DNA of 64,000 nucleotides from Paracamarosporium sp. OC-R06-R3 (Eukaryota > Ascomycota > Dothideomycetes > Pleosporales > Didymosphaeriaceae), in assembly GCA_019828545.1 (NCBI GenBank), contig JACVRA010000246.1:186001-250000 (forward strand). Reading direction: 5' to 3'. The number at the start of each line of letters is the position of its first letter. The first letter of the stretch is position 1. A model generated the notes under the pieces. The model worked only from the letters and a program-made list of their open reading frames with translations. It was not told the DNA's origin and did not search any database. The translations under genes and the position numbers were made by a program. Positions 49,330-60,564 of the stretch are shown one piece after another.

Positions 49330-52300
49330 CTACACCTGGAACACATCCGTAACGCCCTCCCAATCACCGCGCTCACGACTCTCCCAATATCCGTCCTTGC
49401 CAGACTTGAGCCGCCACACTTCTTCGCCGCCCAGCACGCTTTCCACCTCGGGACCACCTTTCACGAACCACTTCGGCGTCCATTCTTCGCCGTGCTCTTC
49501 CATGACCTTCCTCCTCGCGCGCTGGCGTTCTTCCAGGCGAGCCTTGAGCGCTTCGGCGGTGTCCATGTCCTGGTTCTCTGCTGCGCGCTGGTCAGGCCGC
49601 AAGCGGGAGTCGGTAGGCGGCAGATGGTCCTTCTCAAGCGGCGTGATCTCGTTGAGACCCGCGGCCCACGTCGTGAATCCGTAGTGTTTTTCGGGTTTGT
49701 CCACGAGAGACCCGACTTTCCACACTGTCTTCCCCGTAGGGGTGAGGATAAGGTCGCTCGTCCACTTGCCCTGCGCGCCGGCCGTAAGCGTATTCCCCGC
49801 ATTATCGAACGTCTGGACGGTGACCTCTTCCGAACGGCCTGCAAACATGCCGCCCGCTTTGAACGTGCAGACTGCCTTGGCGCCCGTCGTCTCGCACAGG
49901 ACAGTCATGGTGCCTGTGGGTTCAATGTATTTCTCTCCCGCGATAACGTTCCTCAAAAAGCTACTTGCAATCGTCCAGCTGTAATGCTCCCCGGTCTCAT
50001 GCAAGAACACTCTCGCCCTTCCATCAGTGTTTATTTCAAAACTTTTTCCCCAGAATTTCTGCACCGGAGTGGGAGCCTGGATGAACGTCCAGTTTGCAGA
50101 TTCCGCGTGGCACGCCATGCGCACGGGGCGGTGCACAACTTTCTCGGCGACGAAACGGAAGCCTTTATCCTCACGGACGAGCTCGAAGGTCTCGCCTAGC
50201 ATGGGGTTGAATGGCTTGCGGTTGGCGCGTTCCTTGACACGCGCGTTACTAAAGGCGGATATAGCAAAGGCGGCCATGTATACTAGTCGCTCTCCAGTCT
50301 CAGCCGGGACTTTCGACGCTGCATCGAGGATTTCAGTGTACTCTAGCTGTTCAGCGAGACGTTGAAGAGCGGAAGTAGGTTCGTTGGATGTAACGGGCAT
50401 AGCGATAGTTGAAAGATCCTTGCCCACGTTCTTTCTGAGGAAGGCGATGAGGCTAGGAGGCGTAGTTTTTGAGATGGGAACATCTTTACGACGGGGTACT
50501 GGATCCAGTGGGAGTGGAGTCAGGGACTTGGGTTTCTTCGGAAAGATGGAGGGTTGGGCTTCGAGTGACATGCGGTTGTCGAAGAAGCCGCCCCCTTCGT
50601 TATCAGAGGATGATTCGGATTCACCGTCAGAGACGTCATCATGCGAATGTGCTCCTGAACTATCACGACGGATCGTCAGAAGCTGTGAGTGAACAGTACC
50701 ACCGTCGTTGGCATCGAAAAATTCGTCCGTAGATTCCTGTGAGTCTATACTTCGCCTCGAAGATACAGCTGATAAAGGTGTGGGAGTGCGTCTTTGGCGG
50801 CTTTCTGCTAGCAAAAGGGAGAAATCCTTAACCACCGTGTCGAGATCGTGCAGTAATGCCATGCAATGGTCGTGAAGGCCTTCTTCATGGGTCGATTGGG
50901 CTACACTAAGGCGGTCATTTCGTTTCGGGACTGATAAGTTCCCGTTAGGAAGAGGAGGTACAGGCGGGACAGCACTCGGCGAAGCAACCCCCGTTTGAGC
51001 AGAAACGCTTCGCCTAAACAAGCTTGATGGGCTATGACCTCCTGAGCTACTTGCTTTCCGTTTCCAAAACGCCTTCTTGTCGAAGCTCTTGTCATCCAAG
51101 AAATAGTCGTTGCTCTCTTCAGATGGACTTGGTGACAAGCTGTCCTGCGGCTGTTTGGCTGGGACAGGTGCTGCCGCATTATATTTCGGGTCGGTGTCTT
51201 GAGCAAGTCTTCGTACTGCGTCTCTTGTGCCTGCGATCCTGCCTACCAGCGTCTCAACTCTGGCCCATTCACTTTCTTCCGCCGCATTCACCACGTGTGA
51301 TCCACCATGGGAGGGTCTATCCGGTATCTGTAACGTAGGCGATGCGAGGCCTGCATTTCGGGAAGCTCGATCGAGTGCATCCCTCCACATGTGGAAGTCT
51401 TTAGTGTTGTTTGCTCGCAAATGCCAGATCTCTGCTCCTGAGTCTACAGATATCTCCCGCGTATCTTCGTTCGCGCCAATGGCAGCCAGCGAAAGAGGAA
51501 TGGCGCCGCGCAACGCCGAAGAATGATCGTTTCGATAGTAGGATAGTGTTGAAGATGTGAAATCTAGAGAGAAGAAGCGTCTTGCATATCCCTGGTTTCT
51601 CTTCCTCCGCTTTTTCTGCAGGACGCCGGTGAGAAACGACGAGCTCAGCGAGGGAGCAGCTGCCGGTGCGTGCGAGGATTTGGGACGGTCTGCGAGGGGC
51701 GGGTGCGGTAGCGACTCTGAAGACTGTGCAGCAGTTGGTCCCAACGCAGGGCTCGACCCCAGGCTTGTTGAACTTTGCCCGCCCATAGCCTGAGCGTAGT
51801 GCATATGGTGTCCTGATTTGGGTGGTGCGTTGGTCGGGTATGTCATCAGCACGAATGTGACTGTCTTGGACACCGTCTTGGAGAAAGTATTGTCAAAGAC
51901 CAAGCCATACATGCCGCCTTCATTCTCGGGCACAGCCCACGTCCCCATGGAGACTTTCTCAGCCTCGCATTTCCCTACCCAATGCACCTGCTTCAGGCCT
52001 ATCTTATCCAGCTTCTCAAAGACGACGGTTCTGTCATTGCGCGAGGTGGATTGGCCGCGTCCGCGTCCGGTGGGGACATCGAGGCCGGGCGTCGGAGGAG
52101 GCTCGAAGGTGGAGGAGGAGGTTGCGGTAGTGGCGTTCCCGGTCGCAGAGCCAGGGTGCTTGTAGAGGCCAAAGTTTATAGACTTCTTGTGTGGTTGTAT
52201 GCTCCATGATATCGTGTGTCCTGCAGGGACGTTTACCCAGCGAACAAGGTACGACTGGGCTGGCAATCAGCAGCGGCCCCATGGCCTGTGGCGGTCGGGA

Positions 52301-52343
52301 AACTTGCCTTGCTGTGGACTTCGAGCTGCTCCATGCCCGCCAT
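49330..52343 (-). CDS. OSH3: Oxysterol-binding protein homologue, Osh3 type (GOLD-PH-ORD)
   Basis: A lipid-transfer protein acting at ER-plasma membrane contacts, where Osh3 proteins bind PI4P. Exons are 52343-52308 and 52254-49330, giving 986 aa. The 53-bp intron has a GC donor (AAG|GCAAGT) and a GCCCAG acceptor; splicing gives MAGMEQLEVHSKSYLVRWVNV, shown here only as the exon join. Residues ~14-155 are a GOLD domain (GHTISWSIQPHKKSINFG), which defines the Osh3 group. A PH domain lies at ~218-311 (TGVLQKKRRKRNQGYARRFF). The ORD occupies about 600-986 with MLGETFELV near 698. The OSBP signature reads EKVVHRPV where many family members have EQVSHHPP. No FFAT motif was identified with certainty. 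Without the GC-AG intron the frame has no ATG at its start. Confidence 0.92.
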
Positions 52344-53826
52344 AGCTACAGACTGCGGCAATTGCGTATTGCAAACGCGGACGTGGCTTTTGGAAGTCGT
52401 CACAGGCGGGGGAGCCTGAGGACGCGGGCAGATGAAAGGCAGCGGCGCAGCGAATAATCAATACCAAGGGTCCACGTCACCGGCTCAGCGAACGTGCATA
52501 GCAATATCAAAAGTAGCGTTGCCGCAGCCGTCGCGGTGATATAGGCTCGGATTGCTGAGAAACTTGGTTCCAAGGGCGTCTGCCTCGGCGGGAGTTACGG
52601 CCGACGTGGGCAAAATGTCCAAGCGGACGGGGGCCGCGGGCGAATTGCGGTCAGCGTCTTTTTCAGCGCACGATCTACGAGCGGCGTGGAGCGTGCCTAC
52701 GTAGTCGACACAGCAGTTGATGCAAGTTGGATGCCTTTCGTGCTTGGACGTCGGCCCTGTCTCCAACGCCCAAGGCCGTGCGGCTGGGAAGCGATCGCCG
52801 TTGCTCGCATCCCCGTCGATCGCCGCCGTCAGCCACACTTTGTTCAGCATTACTGGGAGCTTTCTCTCCGCTCTCTCCTCTGGCTGTGGATTTCAGGTGC
52901 TGATGCAAAGGCCCGAATGCCACGTGCTGTGCCTTTCATCACTAATCCCGCTGATGCCTCGACCCACCTCCAGAAACCGCGTTTCGATGACGTCCGACGG
53001 CCCGTTCCCTTGCGGAGGGTGACCTGGTCTCGGCTCAACAGAATCGTCCGCTCCCGTTGCTCGATATCTCCGCTCTGCAATGGTCATGGCTATGTGCATC
53101 GTACAGTCATGTCGCGGTTCTCCAGTCGTCTTCGCGTTGCTAACCGTCCCGAGTGGCCGTTATATTGGGTGGAGCACACTAATAACGTGCCTTTAAAGAA
53201 ACGGACAAACCTCGAAACTGTACTCCATTTATCCATCCCACCGCATGGCGACCGATAGCTATAGGCAATGGCTTTGAAATCGTGGCTGACAAATTTCCCA
53301 GCAAAATCGCTTTCTGGCCCAAGACAAGACAGATGGATAAATGGCGGCTTTGAACAGCGAACCATCTCCAACAACAACGTCTTTGCATTGCGATGCGTAG
53401 GTACAAGCTATTCTAGTTGCCGCACGGAATAATTTTCTCCATGTCTCTGCGGCATAACATAACCAAAACCCTAATGCGCACCTTCCCACTCCCGACACGG
53501 AGCGCACTGCTCCATTCTAGAGCCGCACCACTCCCCGTAGTCGATTAAGCCTACACAAGCTTTCGTAAATCGTTCTCTGGCCATTCCACGCGCCTTCCCT
53601 AGCCTCGTTCCGCTCATCCATTCGTTTCGTTAATACTATGTCATAAAGAGCTTTTCATATCATTTAATCTAATTTACCTGGTTCCACTCGGCATGGGTGC
53701 TCCACCTCCGCAATCCTGGCACCTGGATAGTCTGGTACTTCATATGTATATCTTTTATACTTAACTTTCCCTTACCCTTGCCATTCTTCTTGTTCGTCTT
53801 TTTGTTCCGTTGATTTTGATCCCAAG
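52344..53826. other. Divergent intergenic region, OSH3 / GDSL esterase
   Basis: 1.48 kb. The OSH3-proximal half is GC rich with overlapping ORFs on both strands (the longest 190 codons, 52686-53258) that lack domains. The right part is AT rich, with TATATCTTTTATA near 53747-53759, about 70 bp before the esterase ATG. Confidence 0.55.
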
Positions 53827-54967
53827 ATGAAGTCGTTTGGCATTACCCTTTCGCTAGCAACAGCTGCCTTGGCAGCACCACTGACACAGCAGGCATCAAC
53901 ATGGTCGGGATGGAAAGGCGTGAAATATTTCTTCGTCTTGTAAATTCCCATTCGGCATACGGCACTCATTGCGAAGCCTAACTATCTCCAGCGGCGACTC
54001 CTACACCCAGACCGGGTTCGACCCCAAGAGTACGCAACCCTCAGCAACGAATCCTTTTGGTAACCCAACTTGGCCCGGCTGGACCTCTTCCAATGGACCC
54101 AACTGGGTTGGGTTTTTAACTGCGACGTACAACAAGACCAAGATTCAGACATACAACTTGGCTTATGGTGGTGCTACCGTTGATTCCGCTCTCGTTGCAC
54201 CCTATCAGCCAACGGTATTGAGCCTCAAGAACCAAGTACAAGATCAGTTCCTACCAATCTATGGCTCCCATCCGTCTTCCGCACCGTGGAAGGACAGTGA
54301 TTCACTGTTCGCTTTTTGGATCGGCATCAACGACGTCGGCAATTCGTGGTGGTTGAGCAACGCCACCACGCTTTACGACCAGATCTTCTCCGTTTACGAC
54401 GGCCTCCTAGAGTCCATCTACGCCACCGGTGCAAGGAACTTTTTGTTTTTGTCCGTGCCTCCCGTGAACCTTGCACCGCTCACACTCGCCAATGGAGATT
54501 ACGCGATCGAGAACGAGGGCAAGATGATCGAGCTGTGGAACTCTAAGCTCAAGAACCTTACGGCAACTTTCTCGAAACGACACAACAACACCCAAAAAAT
54601 CTTTATTCACGACACGCATGCTCTCTTCACGTCAGTGATCAATGATCCTAAATCATACGAGCAGACAGCCGGTTTGAAGAATACCACGGGGTACTGCACG
54701 GCCTACGAAAAGTAAGTTTCCCCATCCTTTTCTCCTTGTCACATCATGACGATATGCAATACTCGGTACCTGTCGTCAGCAAGTGATTCAGCTGTGCTGT
54801 ATGTGAGGACATTGAACTAAAGATACAACAGTGGCACCCCAACCTGGTACACATCCAACCCCAGCTGTTCATACCCGGTCAACGAGTATCTATGGCTCAA
54901 CAACCTCCATCCTACTTTCCCTATTCACAATGCGACCGCCGCCTCCGTGGTCAAGACACTCAACTGA
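53827..54967 (+). CDS. Secreted GDSL/SGNH esterase (CE16-like)
   Basis: A secreted hydrolase likely removing acetyl or acyl groups from plant or cell-wall polymers. Exons are 53827-53939, 53992-54711 and 54832-54967 (introns 52 and 120 bp), giving 322 aa. A signal peptide (MKSFGITLSLATAALAAP) starts the protein. Splicing forms FGDSYTQTGF with nucleophile Ser41. The Gly block is in LAYGGATVDS, the Asn block in FWIGINDVGNS, and the catalytic His in NNLHPTFPIH. The position usually Asp in DxxH is Asn here; I think related fungal enzymes share this, but cannot verify. Two C-terminal cysteines (YCTAYE and SCSYP) may pair. The substrate is not known. Confidence 0.87.
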
Positions 54968-56047
54968 AAACTGCTTGGGGATATTGACTATCACTGAAAT
55001 GGAGAGGTCAACTCTCTATCAATAATTTTGCATGTATATAGTTTGAACGCTATTGTAGCAATTTGTCTATACTTTGATTTAAACTTCTTTCTGGACAATA
55101 CGTTGAACTTTGAAAGTGAATCGTGAGCAGGATCTACTACACTTTCTCTCTCATGCTTGGTGTCGTTGGGATCAAAAATTTAATCTGTCAAACTTGAGGG
55201 GGGACACAGATACGTAAAGATTAAGGACACGGCTAGGTTGAATACATATTTGCAGTGTTTTAACAGCTCCTAATACAGCTGACAGTGCCAGCGGTCTATG
55301 AGCACTTGCAGGGAAGTGCCATGAATACATCTTGAATTCCTCCGAGTCTCTGCCAAAACTTATGATATACGTCTGCCATTATAGAGACCATTGGGAGACA
55401 TGCTCGTGTGTTCGTGGCGACCGAAAGTTTGACACCAAACTCAGTGTAAGCATAGGTTTAACCCTTAGGAATGCATGGGGGAATTTCAACATGAATGATA
55501 TATGAATCGTACTTATGACGTCAGTAGTTAGTTGTCTCAGACTAAATTTTATGTCTATCTCAAAGCACCATTGTAATCATGACTTTGTGGGTGGCACATA
55601 CTGGCTTTGGTCGATTGTACCTCCGCGTAGACGCGATTTCAAATTGGCGCTCTCCGCGCGGTACAGAAGCTCTTCCAAGTGGGTCCTCGGGGATCCCGCC
55701 CATTCTCAATCAAATGCTTGATCGCGTTGGCGCGAGCTTGTTAGCGGCAGCGCGGACTTTGCAGTCGGCTGTAACCTCTCCGCGCAACCTCCACAAGGGT
55801 CCATCTGATAGGTCTATCCAGGGCTCATCCGTTCGCCGCTCACTCCATGGACCTAGGTCCAAACGCGTCGTCCTCCTGCGCGATATTATTCCCTGTACAT
55901 TAGACCGAAATACAATATGACGATTTCACTAGCAGGGTCTAAGCGATCACTGGCGCGCAAACAAGAAGTCTCTTCGGTTTACATTTCTCTCGAGTACCTG
56001 CCGTGAGCTCCATCTTTCACTCATTTGCCTTTGTGCTCTACAACTCA
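54968..56047. other. Intergenic, no supported gene
   Basis: About 1.1 kb. It is AT rich to ~55580, then GC rich with a 113-codon ORF (55579-55920) lacking features. It probably contains the Atg22-like promoter. Confidence 0.55.
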
Positions 56048-57625
56048 ATGGCCGCGAACGATCCTGGTCTTGCGTCCCTAGGCGCGCCAGCTGAAGACCC
56101 CGTTAAAGGCGCGGTAGATGTTCCCATCGACTCAGAAACGCCAGTCGCGCCTGATCAATTCGACCCCAAATACGAGACGACTAAGAAGGAGATTTGGGCG
56201 TACTATGCGTACTACGTCGGCGACAATGGCCTCACACTCTTCAACTTCGGCCCCACAGCATTCCAGAACCTAATGTACCAAGCTGCTGGGGACGCGGAAA
56301 TCCTCCACTTTGCAGGTCGAGATCGGACTATCAACAGTATTGTCCTCCTTTGCAATGGAATCAGCTTCGCTATTCAAATCGTAGTCTTCTTGGTCCTAGG
56401 TTCCTTCGCGGATTTCGGCACATGGCGACCGAACATTCTGATTGTGCTTTCGGTCATTGCCTTTGGAATTGGCTTCGGCTGGCTGGGTGTTTACACAGAA
56501 CAGGATTGGCATATCGGCGTAGGCCTGTACATTGTTGGCTTGATCGCTTATCAGACAACGATTACGTTCTGGACTGCTGCTTTCCCAGGACTGGCAAGGA
56601 ACACAAGGGATTTACGTGAGAAAGCCGATGACTTCACCCAGGGACGAATTACCCGCGCAGAGTACGACTTTGCAGATATGATGAAGAGGAATGAGTTGTC
56701 AAATACGGCCTTCTACGTGCAGTCCGTTTTCGAGATTGCTATACTAGCCGTAATCGTGGGAATCATGTTTGGCCTACACGTCAACGACAGTGAGGCAAAC
56801 AACAACTGGGGACTCTCGGTCCTGATTGCATTTGCCACCGGCGTCTGGATCTTGTGTGCCATTCCGTGGTTCGTGCTAGAGAAGAGGAGGCCAGGTCAGG
56901 ATGTGGGACGGACTAGCATCGTTGTTGCTGGTTTCAAGCAGCTTGGATACGCCATGAGTCAAATTTGGCAGCTCCGTCAAAGTCTCGCATACTTATGTGG
57001 ATATTTCTTGATGGGAGACAGCCTAAATACAACAGTAACGGTTATTGGAACGCTCCAGAACGAGATCGTGGCATACAACAGCTTACAACTCACCTATCTC
57101 CTCATTGTAGGTATCGCCGCGCAAGCCGTTGGTATCGGGGCTTTTTGGCAAATCCAGAAGCGTTACGGGCTCTCTACGAAAACAATGTTTATGGTCGTTG
57201 CGGTATGCATCGTTATCTTGGACGGCTGGGGTATGATAGGCATCTGGACACAAGCTTTCGGCTTCCACAAAGCCTGGGAGGTATGGCTCTACCAGGCCTT
57301 TTATGGGCTGTTCGTTTGCCCTTGGTACAGCTATTCGCAGACCATGATTAGCGAGGTGACACCGCGTGGTAGGGAGTTCTTGTTCTTCAGTCTGTTTTCC
57401 ATTGTCGGGAAGACGAGTGCTTTCATTGGGCCACTGGTCAGCAGCGCCATCATCGACGATACGGGGAACAACAGCAGTCCGTTTTACTTCCTCTTTGCAC
57501 TGAGCTTGGTCAGCTGCGCATGGTTGTACTTTTTCGTCGATATCGAGAAGAGCAGGGTCGAGCAGCAGGACTTTCTGGAGAAGGCAGATTCGATGACATC
57601 CAGAACCTCGGATGTAGAGAGGTGA
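56048..57625 (+). CDS. Atg22-like MFS transporter
   Basis: A polytopic membrane protein of the Atg22 group of the major facilitator superfamily, whose yeast member exports amino acids from the vacuole after autophagic breakdown. Single exon, 525 aa, with about 11-12 hydrophobic segments. The N-terminal ~55 residues are acidic and cytosolic. YVGDNGLTLFNFGPTAFQNL and a long cytosolic loop rich in charged residues (LARNTRDLREKADDFTQG) mark the Atg22 family. The last helices include YQAFYGLFVCPWYSYSQTM and EVTPRGREFLFFSLFSIVGK. The GTG-initiated longer frame was rejected; MAANDPG is the first ATG. Whether this is the true ATG22 orthologue or a paralogue cannot be settled here, so no symbol is given. 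It is convergent with the DUF4267-like gene. Confidence 0.86.
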   Translation: MAANDPGLASLGAPAEDPVKGAVDVPIDSETPVAPDQFDPKYETTKKEIWAYYAYYVGDNGLTLFNFGPTAFQNLMYQAAGDAEILHFAGRDRTINSIVLLCNGISFAIQIVVFLVLGSFADFGTWRPNILIVLSVIAFGIGFGWLGVYTEQDWHIGVGLYIVGLIAYQTTITFWTAAFPGLARNTRDLREKADDFTQGRITRAEYDFADMMKRNELSNTAFYVQSVFEIAILAVIVGIMFGLHVNDSEANNNWGLSVLIAFATGVWILCAIPWFVLEKRRPGQDVGRTSIVVAGFKQLGYAMSQIWQLRQSLAYLCGYFLMGDSLNTTVTVIGTLQNEIVAYNSLQLTYLLIVGIAAQAVGIGAFWQIQKRYGLSTKTMFMVVAVCIVILDGWGMIGIWTQAFGFHKAWEVWLYQAFYGLFVCPWYSYSQTMISEVTPRGREFLFFSLFSIVGKTSAFIGPLVSSAIIDDTGNNSSPFYFLFALSLVSCAWLYFFVDIEKSRVEQQDFLEKADSMTSRTSDVER

Positions 57626-57634
57626 CAACTGTAC

Positions 57635-57667
57635 GAAAAGAAGAGAAAAGAAAAGAAAAGAAGAAAC
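57635..57667 (+). repeat. GAAAA-type purine microsatellite
   Basis: A run of GAAAAG/GAAAA units immediately after the Atg22-like stop codon, within the likely 3' UTR. Confidence 0.7.
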
Positions 57668-57815
57668 TCAAGCATAAATTCATTAAGCCAGCTTGCAGCT
57701 GTGGGGAAAGCCAATGCTTCTCAAAACAGCAACATCAGGATTATACCATAGAAATCCTATCTATCGTACACCACTGTAACTCTGAACACCCTGAATCCCA
57801 TCTCATTCTCTTTCC

Positions 57816-58361
57816 CTACAAGCCCCTCAACGCCCACCCATCGAACGCTAAGCACATAATTGCGCCACCCGCAAGCAAACCTCCAGGCAATCGTCCTAAC
57901 GTTCCTGTCGCCACCTGATGCTTCGTCAGTACTCATGTATACAATCTCTACACGCCCATAGCGTATGACGCCGCGAGATGACTTACCCCATACCCCACAC
58001 AAGCAAAATCCGTCGCATCAACCACGAAATTCATCCAAAGCGCCTGCTTCAAAACCCTTCTCCCTCCATCCGCAGCGTTCTTGTCATCAGCCATCCACAA
58101 CATTTCTCCAACCGCACATTCTCGCACGCCGAACATGCGCGGGAGCAACGTCATGCTGGCTGGGATAGGGAACTTGACGAGGGAGCAGGTGAACGTGGGA
58201 GCGAGGATGGAGGATATGCCCATGACGATGCGGCCGATAGCTAGGCTATTAATGGCTAATGCTGAGCTGTAAGGAATAGGTTTGGGCTCCTGGGTAGAAG
58301 CGGTTTTGGCTTGGAGGAGAGGATCCATGGGAGAGTTTGCTTTGGTGGATGGTTGAGCCAT
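57816..58361 (-). CDS. Small membrane protein, DUF4267-like
   Basis: Exons are 58361-57987 and 57914-57816, with a 72-bp GT-AG intron, giving 157 aa. After a ~30-residue polar lead there are about four hydrophobic stretches: INSLAIGRIVMGISSILAPTF, the region of LLPRMFGVRECAVGEMLWMA, LWMNFVVDATDFACVGYGV, and a last helix in exon 2 (GGLLAGGAIMCLAFDGWAL). The RMFGVRE motif and helix plan resemble DUF4267 proteins, of unknown function. Without the intron the frame ends 13 codons later (SHLAASYAMGV), which loses the fourth helix; the spliced form is preferred. The two genes converge with only 190 bp between stops. Confidence 0.72.
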
Positions 58362-58908
58362 TTCTTTAGTAAGTGTTTTTGATGGATGTTAAAAGGCTGC
58401 TTGGTGGCTGTGAGTGTTGTACATGGCTGTCCGGCAGCCTCTTATATATCGTGCTTTATGTAATGACGGGCTTTGCAATTCTGGCGTAAACGTTATTGCT
58501 GTGATTAACTCGTTAATAGAGGGGAACCTGAGCATAACATAACGCAACGCTGGCGTTCGAGTCATGGCCCATATCTTGCAAGGCTTTGATGGACTTGCAT
58601 GAATCAGGCCAGAGGCTTTAGAGAAAATATTAAGTTGCACAAAACATAGAGTATCTGTTAGTCACCATTGCTCTCTGTACATTCTCCGTTCGACTTATTA
58701 CAGAGCATGCTGGATGCAGTCCTCGTACGCGTCCCTAAGCACGACTATCCGGTCTCGCTAGCCAGCCCAAGCCTAGTGCTGAGCTGAAAGTGGGGTGCCT
58801 AACAGCATAACGTTATGGCTTGGCAACATAACGCCGGTATAGATACTCCACCATACCTTCATTTCCCGGGAAAGCCAAGCCTCAGGCATAACGTGGATCT
58901 TGCTTACA
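58362..58908. promoter_or_regulatory. Divergent promoter, DUF4267 / bZIP
   Basis: 547 bp between start codons. It holds CATAACG-type repeats: CATAACATAACGC at 58532-58544 and CATAACGTTATG, a near palindrome, at 58803-58814, with related CATAACGCC and CATAACGTGG before the bZIP ATG. These could be binding sites for a factor, perhaps the bZIP itself; this is inference. Confidence 0.45.
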
Positions 58909-60266
58909 ATGCCTGCAGAACGGGTAGAACGGAAGAAGAAAACTAAAACGCCCAAAGAGGTGCCAGAGCAAGGGGACCCGGATCGAAAGAGGGTCCTCAA
59001 TGTGCTTGCCCAAAGGAGATATCGTGAGTTTCCCGTGCTGTTTTTATTAGCTGTTTGCTGAAAATAATGTAGGGGAGAGGAAAAAGGCGAAGTTCGCAGC
59101 GTGAGTGTTCTCTTGCTGGATGCACAGCGCTGGTGCCGAGTGCTGGTCCGTCATTTAGTGAATATCATGGAAGGCCTTACCTAAATGAGAGATGGAGTAT
59201 CTAAGCAATATGATCCTTGTACTAACTTTCATTCGTTATGCAGACTAGAGGCTCAGGCCCAAGGCACAACTACATCCGCGACTGCATCAGCAACTACGCC
59301 CAACTTGGTCGATGAAGCTCAGAACATTAATGGGCAGGCCCAATCAGATAACATAACAAGCCTGCCCCAGGTGATACCTACAGCATCGGGCTCTTTGACA
59401 GAGGACCCGGAACTGATAGAAGAGATCATCAGGGATACTATGCCACAAGAGGAAACCGGATTTCCCCTTATGGGAGGCTTTAACCAGGAAGTGTTTGACA
59501 TGCAACTGCTTGAAGACATCTGTAAGCACAATGTCTTAACCGTTCTTATCACAAGTACTTACAAAATGCAGCCTTTGGCATTCCGGCCTCTTCTGTTGCC
59601 TCAAGAAGCAGAGGAAATACACCTGGACCGAGTTCTTCCTCCTCGCCCTCAACTTCATCGAGTGTCTGTCCTTTGAGTCCTGATGGGAGTCTACTGGAAG
59701 TTCCTATCTTGACGACCATTCGCGCTTTTACCACAATAGCAACCATGCTGGATATAATGAACAAGGCGAGTCACTCTACCACTGTAGATTATGCAAGACA
59801 TGTTCTCATCGTCTCTCAGGTCTGGGACCCGTTATATCTCCATACGCTACCACCCATCGCACCAACAAGTCTGCCCCCTAATCTTCACCCCACAACCGCC
59901 CAGATGACCATCCCACACCATCCTTTCCTCGATGCGTTGCCCTGGCCCTCAGTGCGTGAGAAACTGATTTGCATGTTTTCCCTGCCGTCTTCATGTCGGC
60001 CCCCTATCGCGCAGGACGACGACGGAGACGGGCCATCTAAAGCAATCATGCGGCTGGTGACAGACTTGGATGACTTCCGGGATGGCGTAAGAATACATGG
60101 GAATTTGACCGGATGGGAGGTGACTAGCGAGCTGGCAGAGGAGGCATGGGAAATTGGGGAAACGTTCTACCGGAATTGGTGGTGGTGTCTTGATGGGAAG
60201 ATTATTGGGATCACGAATCGGAGGAGAAGAGAGAGAGGGCAGGAGCCGTTGATCAAGATGTATTGA
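58909..60266 (+). CDS. bZIP transcription factor with DUF3425
   Basis: Exons are 58909-59023, 59073-59100, 59244-59521 and 59572-60266 (introns 49, 143 and 50 bp), giving 371 aa. The basic region at 26-47 reads RKRVLNVLAQRRYRERKKAKF once spliced; N31, A34, Q35 and R39 fit the fungal AP-1/Pap1 NxxAQxxxR pattern. The leucine zipper is short and weak (LEAQAQ), as usual for DUF3425 proteins. The middle is acidic and Ser/Thr rich. The C-terminal half (~200-371) is DUF3425, with PHHPFLDALPWPSVREKLICMF and FYRNWWWCLDG. It should bind DNA in the nucleus; targets unknown. Exon 2 is only 28 nt and encodes the core of the basic region, so correct splicing is essential. No single ORF would reveal this gene. 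Confidence 0.85.
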
Positions 60267-60564
60267 CGATTGATTAGTGGGAAACGCTTATATAATGTTG
60301 GTTACTGTATTCGCATTATGTAGATTTATTAACACAACCCTATGACAGTAAGATGAAAGCAAGCGACTCGTGACAGCGTGTGCCCGCAATTTCGCGACGC
60401 GTCGTGAGGTTAGCGTGGTTGCGAGGGGGAACGTTGCCAAGTCTGTGCCTAAACTGCCAACAAACAGCACGACAGGACCCTTTGACACCAGGAAAGAGGC
60501 CCGTAGGTATTCCCCACCCACGTATAAGGTGATGCGTCGCTGATGTAATTACGGAGAGAAGCTC

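Noticed and set aside
52686..53258. 190-codon plus-strand ORF between OSH3 and the esterase
   Set aside because: Overlapped by similar ORFs on the other strand, no domain, Arg/Ser/Pro/His-rich composition typical of chance frames.
55579..55920. 113-codon ORF upstream of the Atg22-like gene
   Set aside because: No domain and sits where a promoter is expected.
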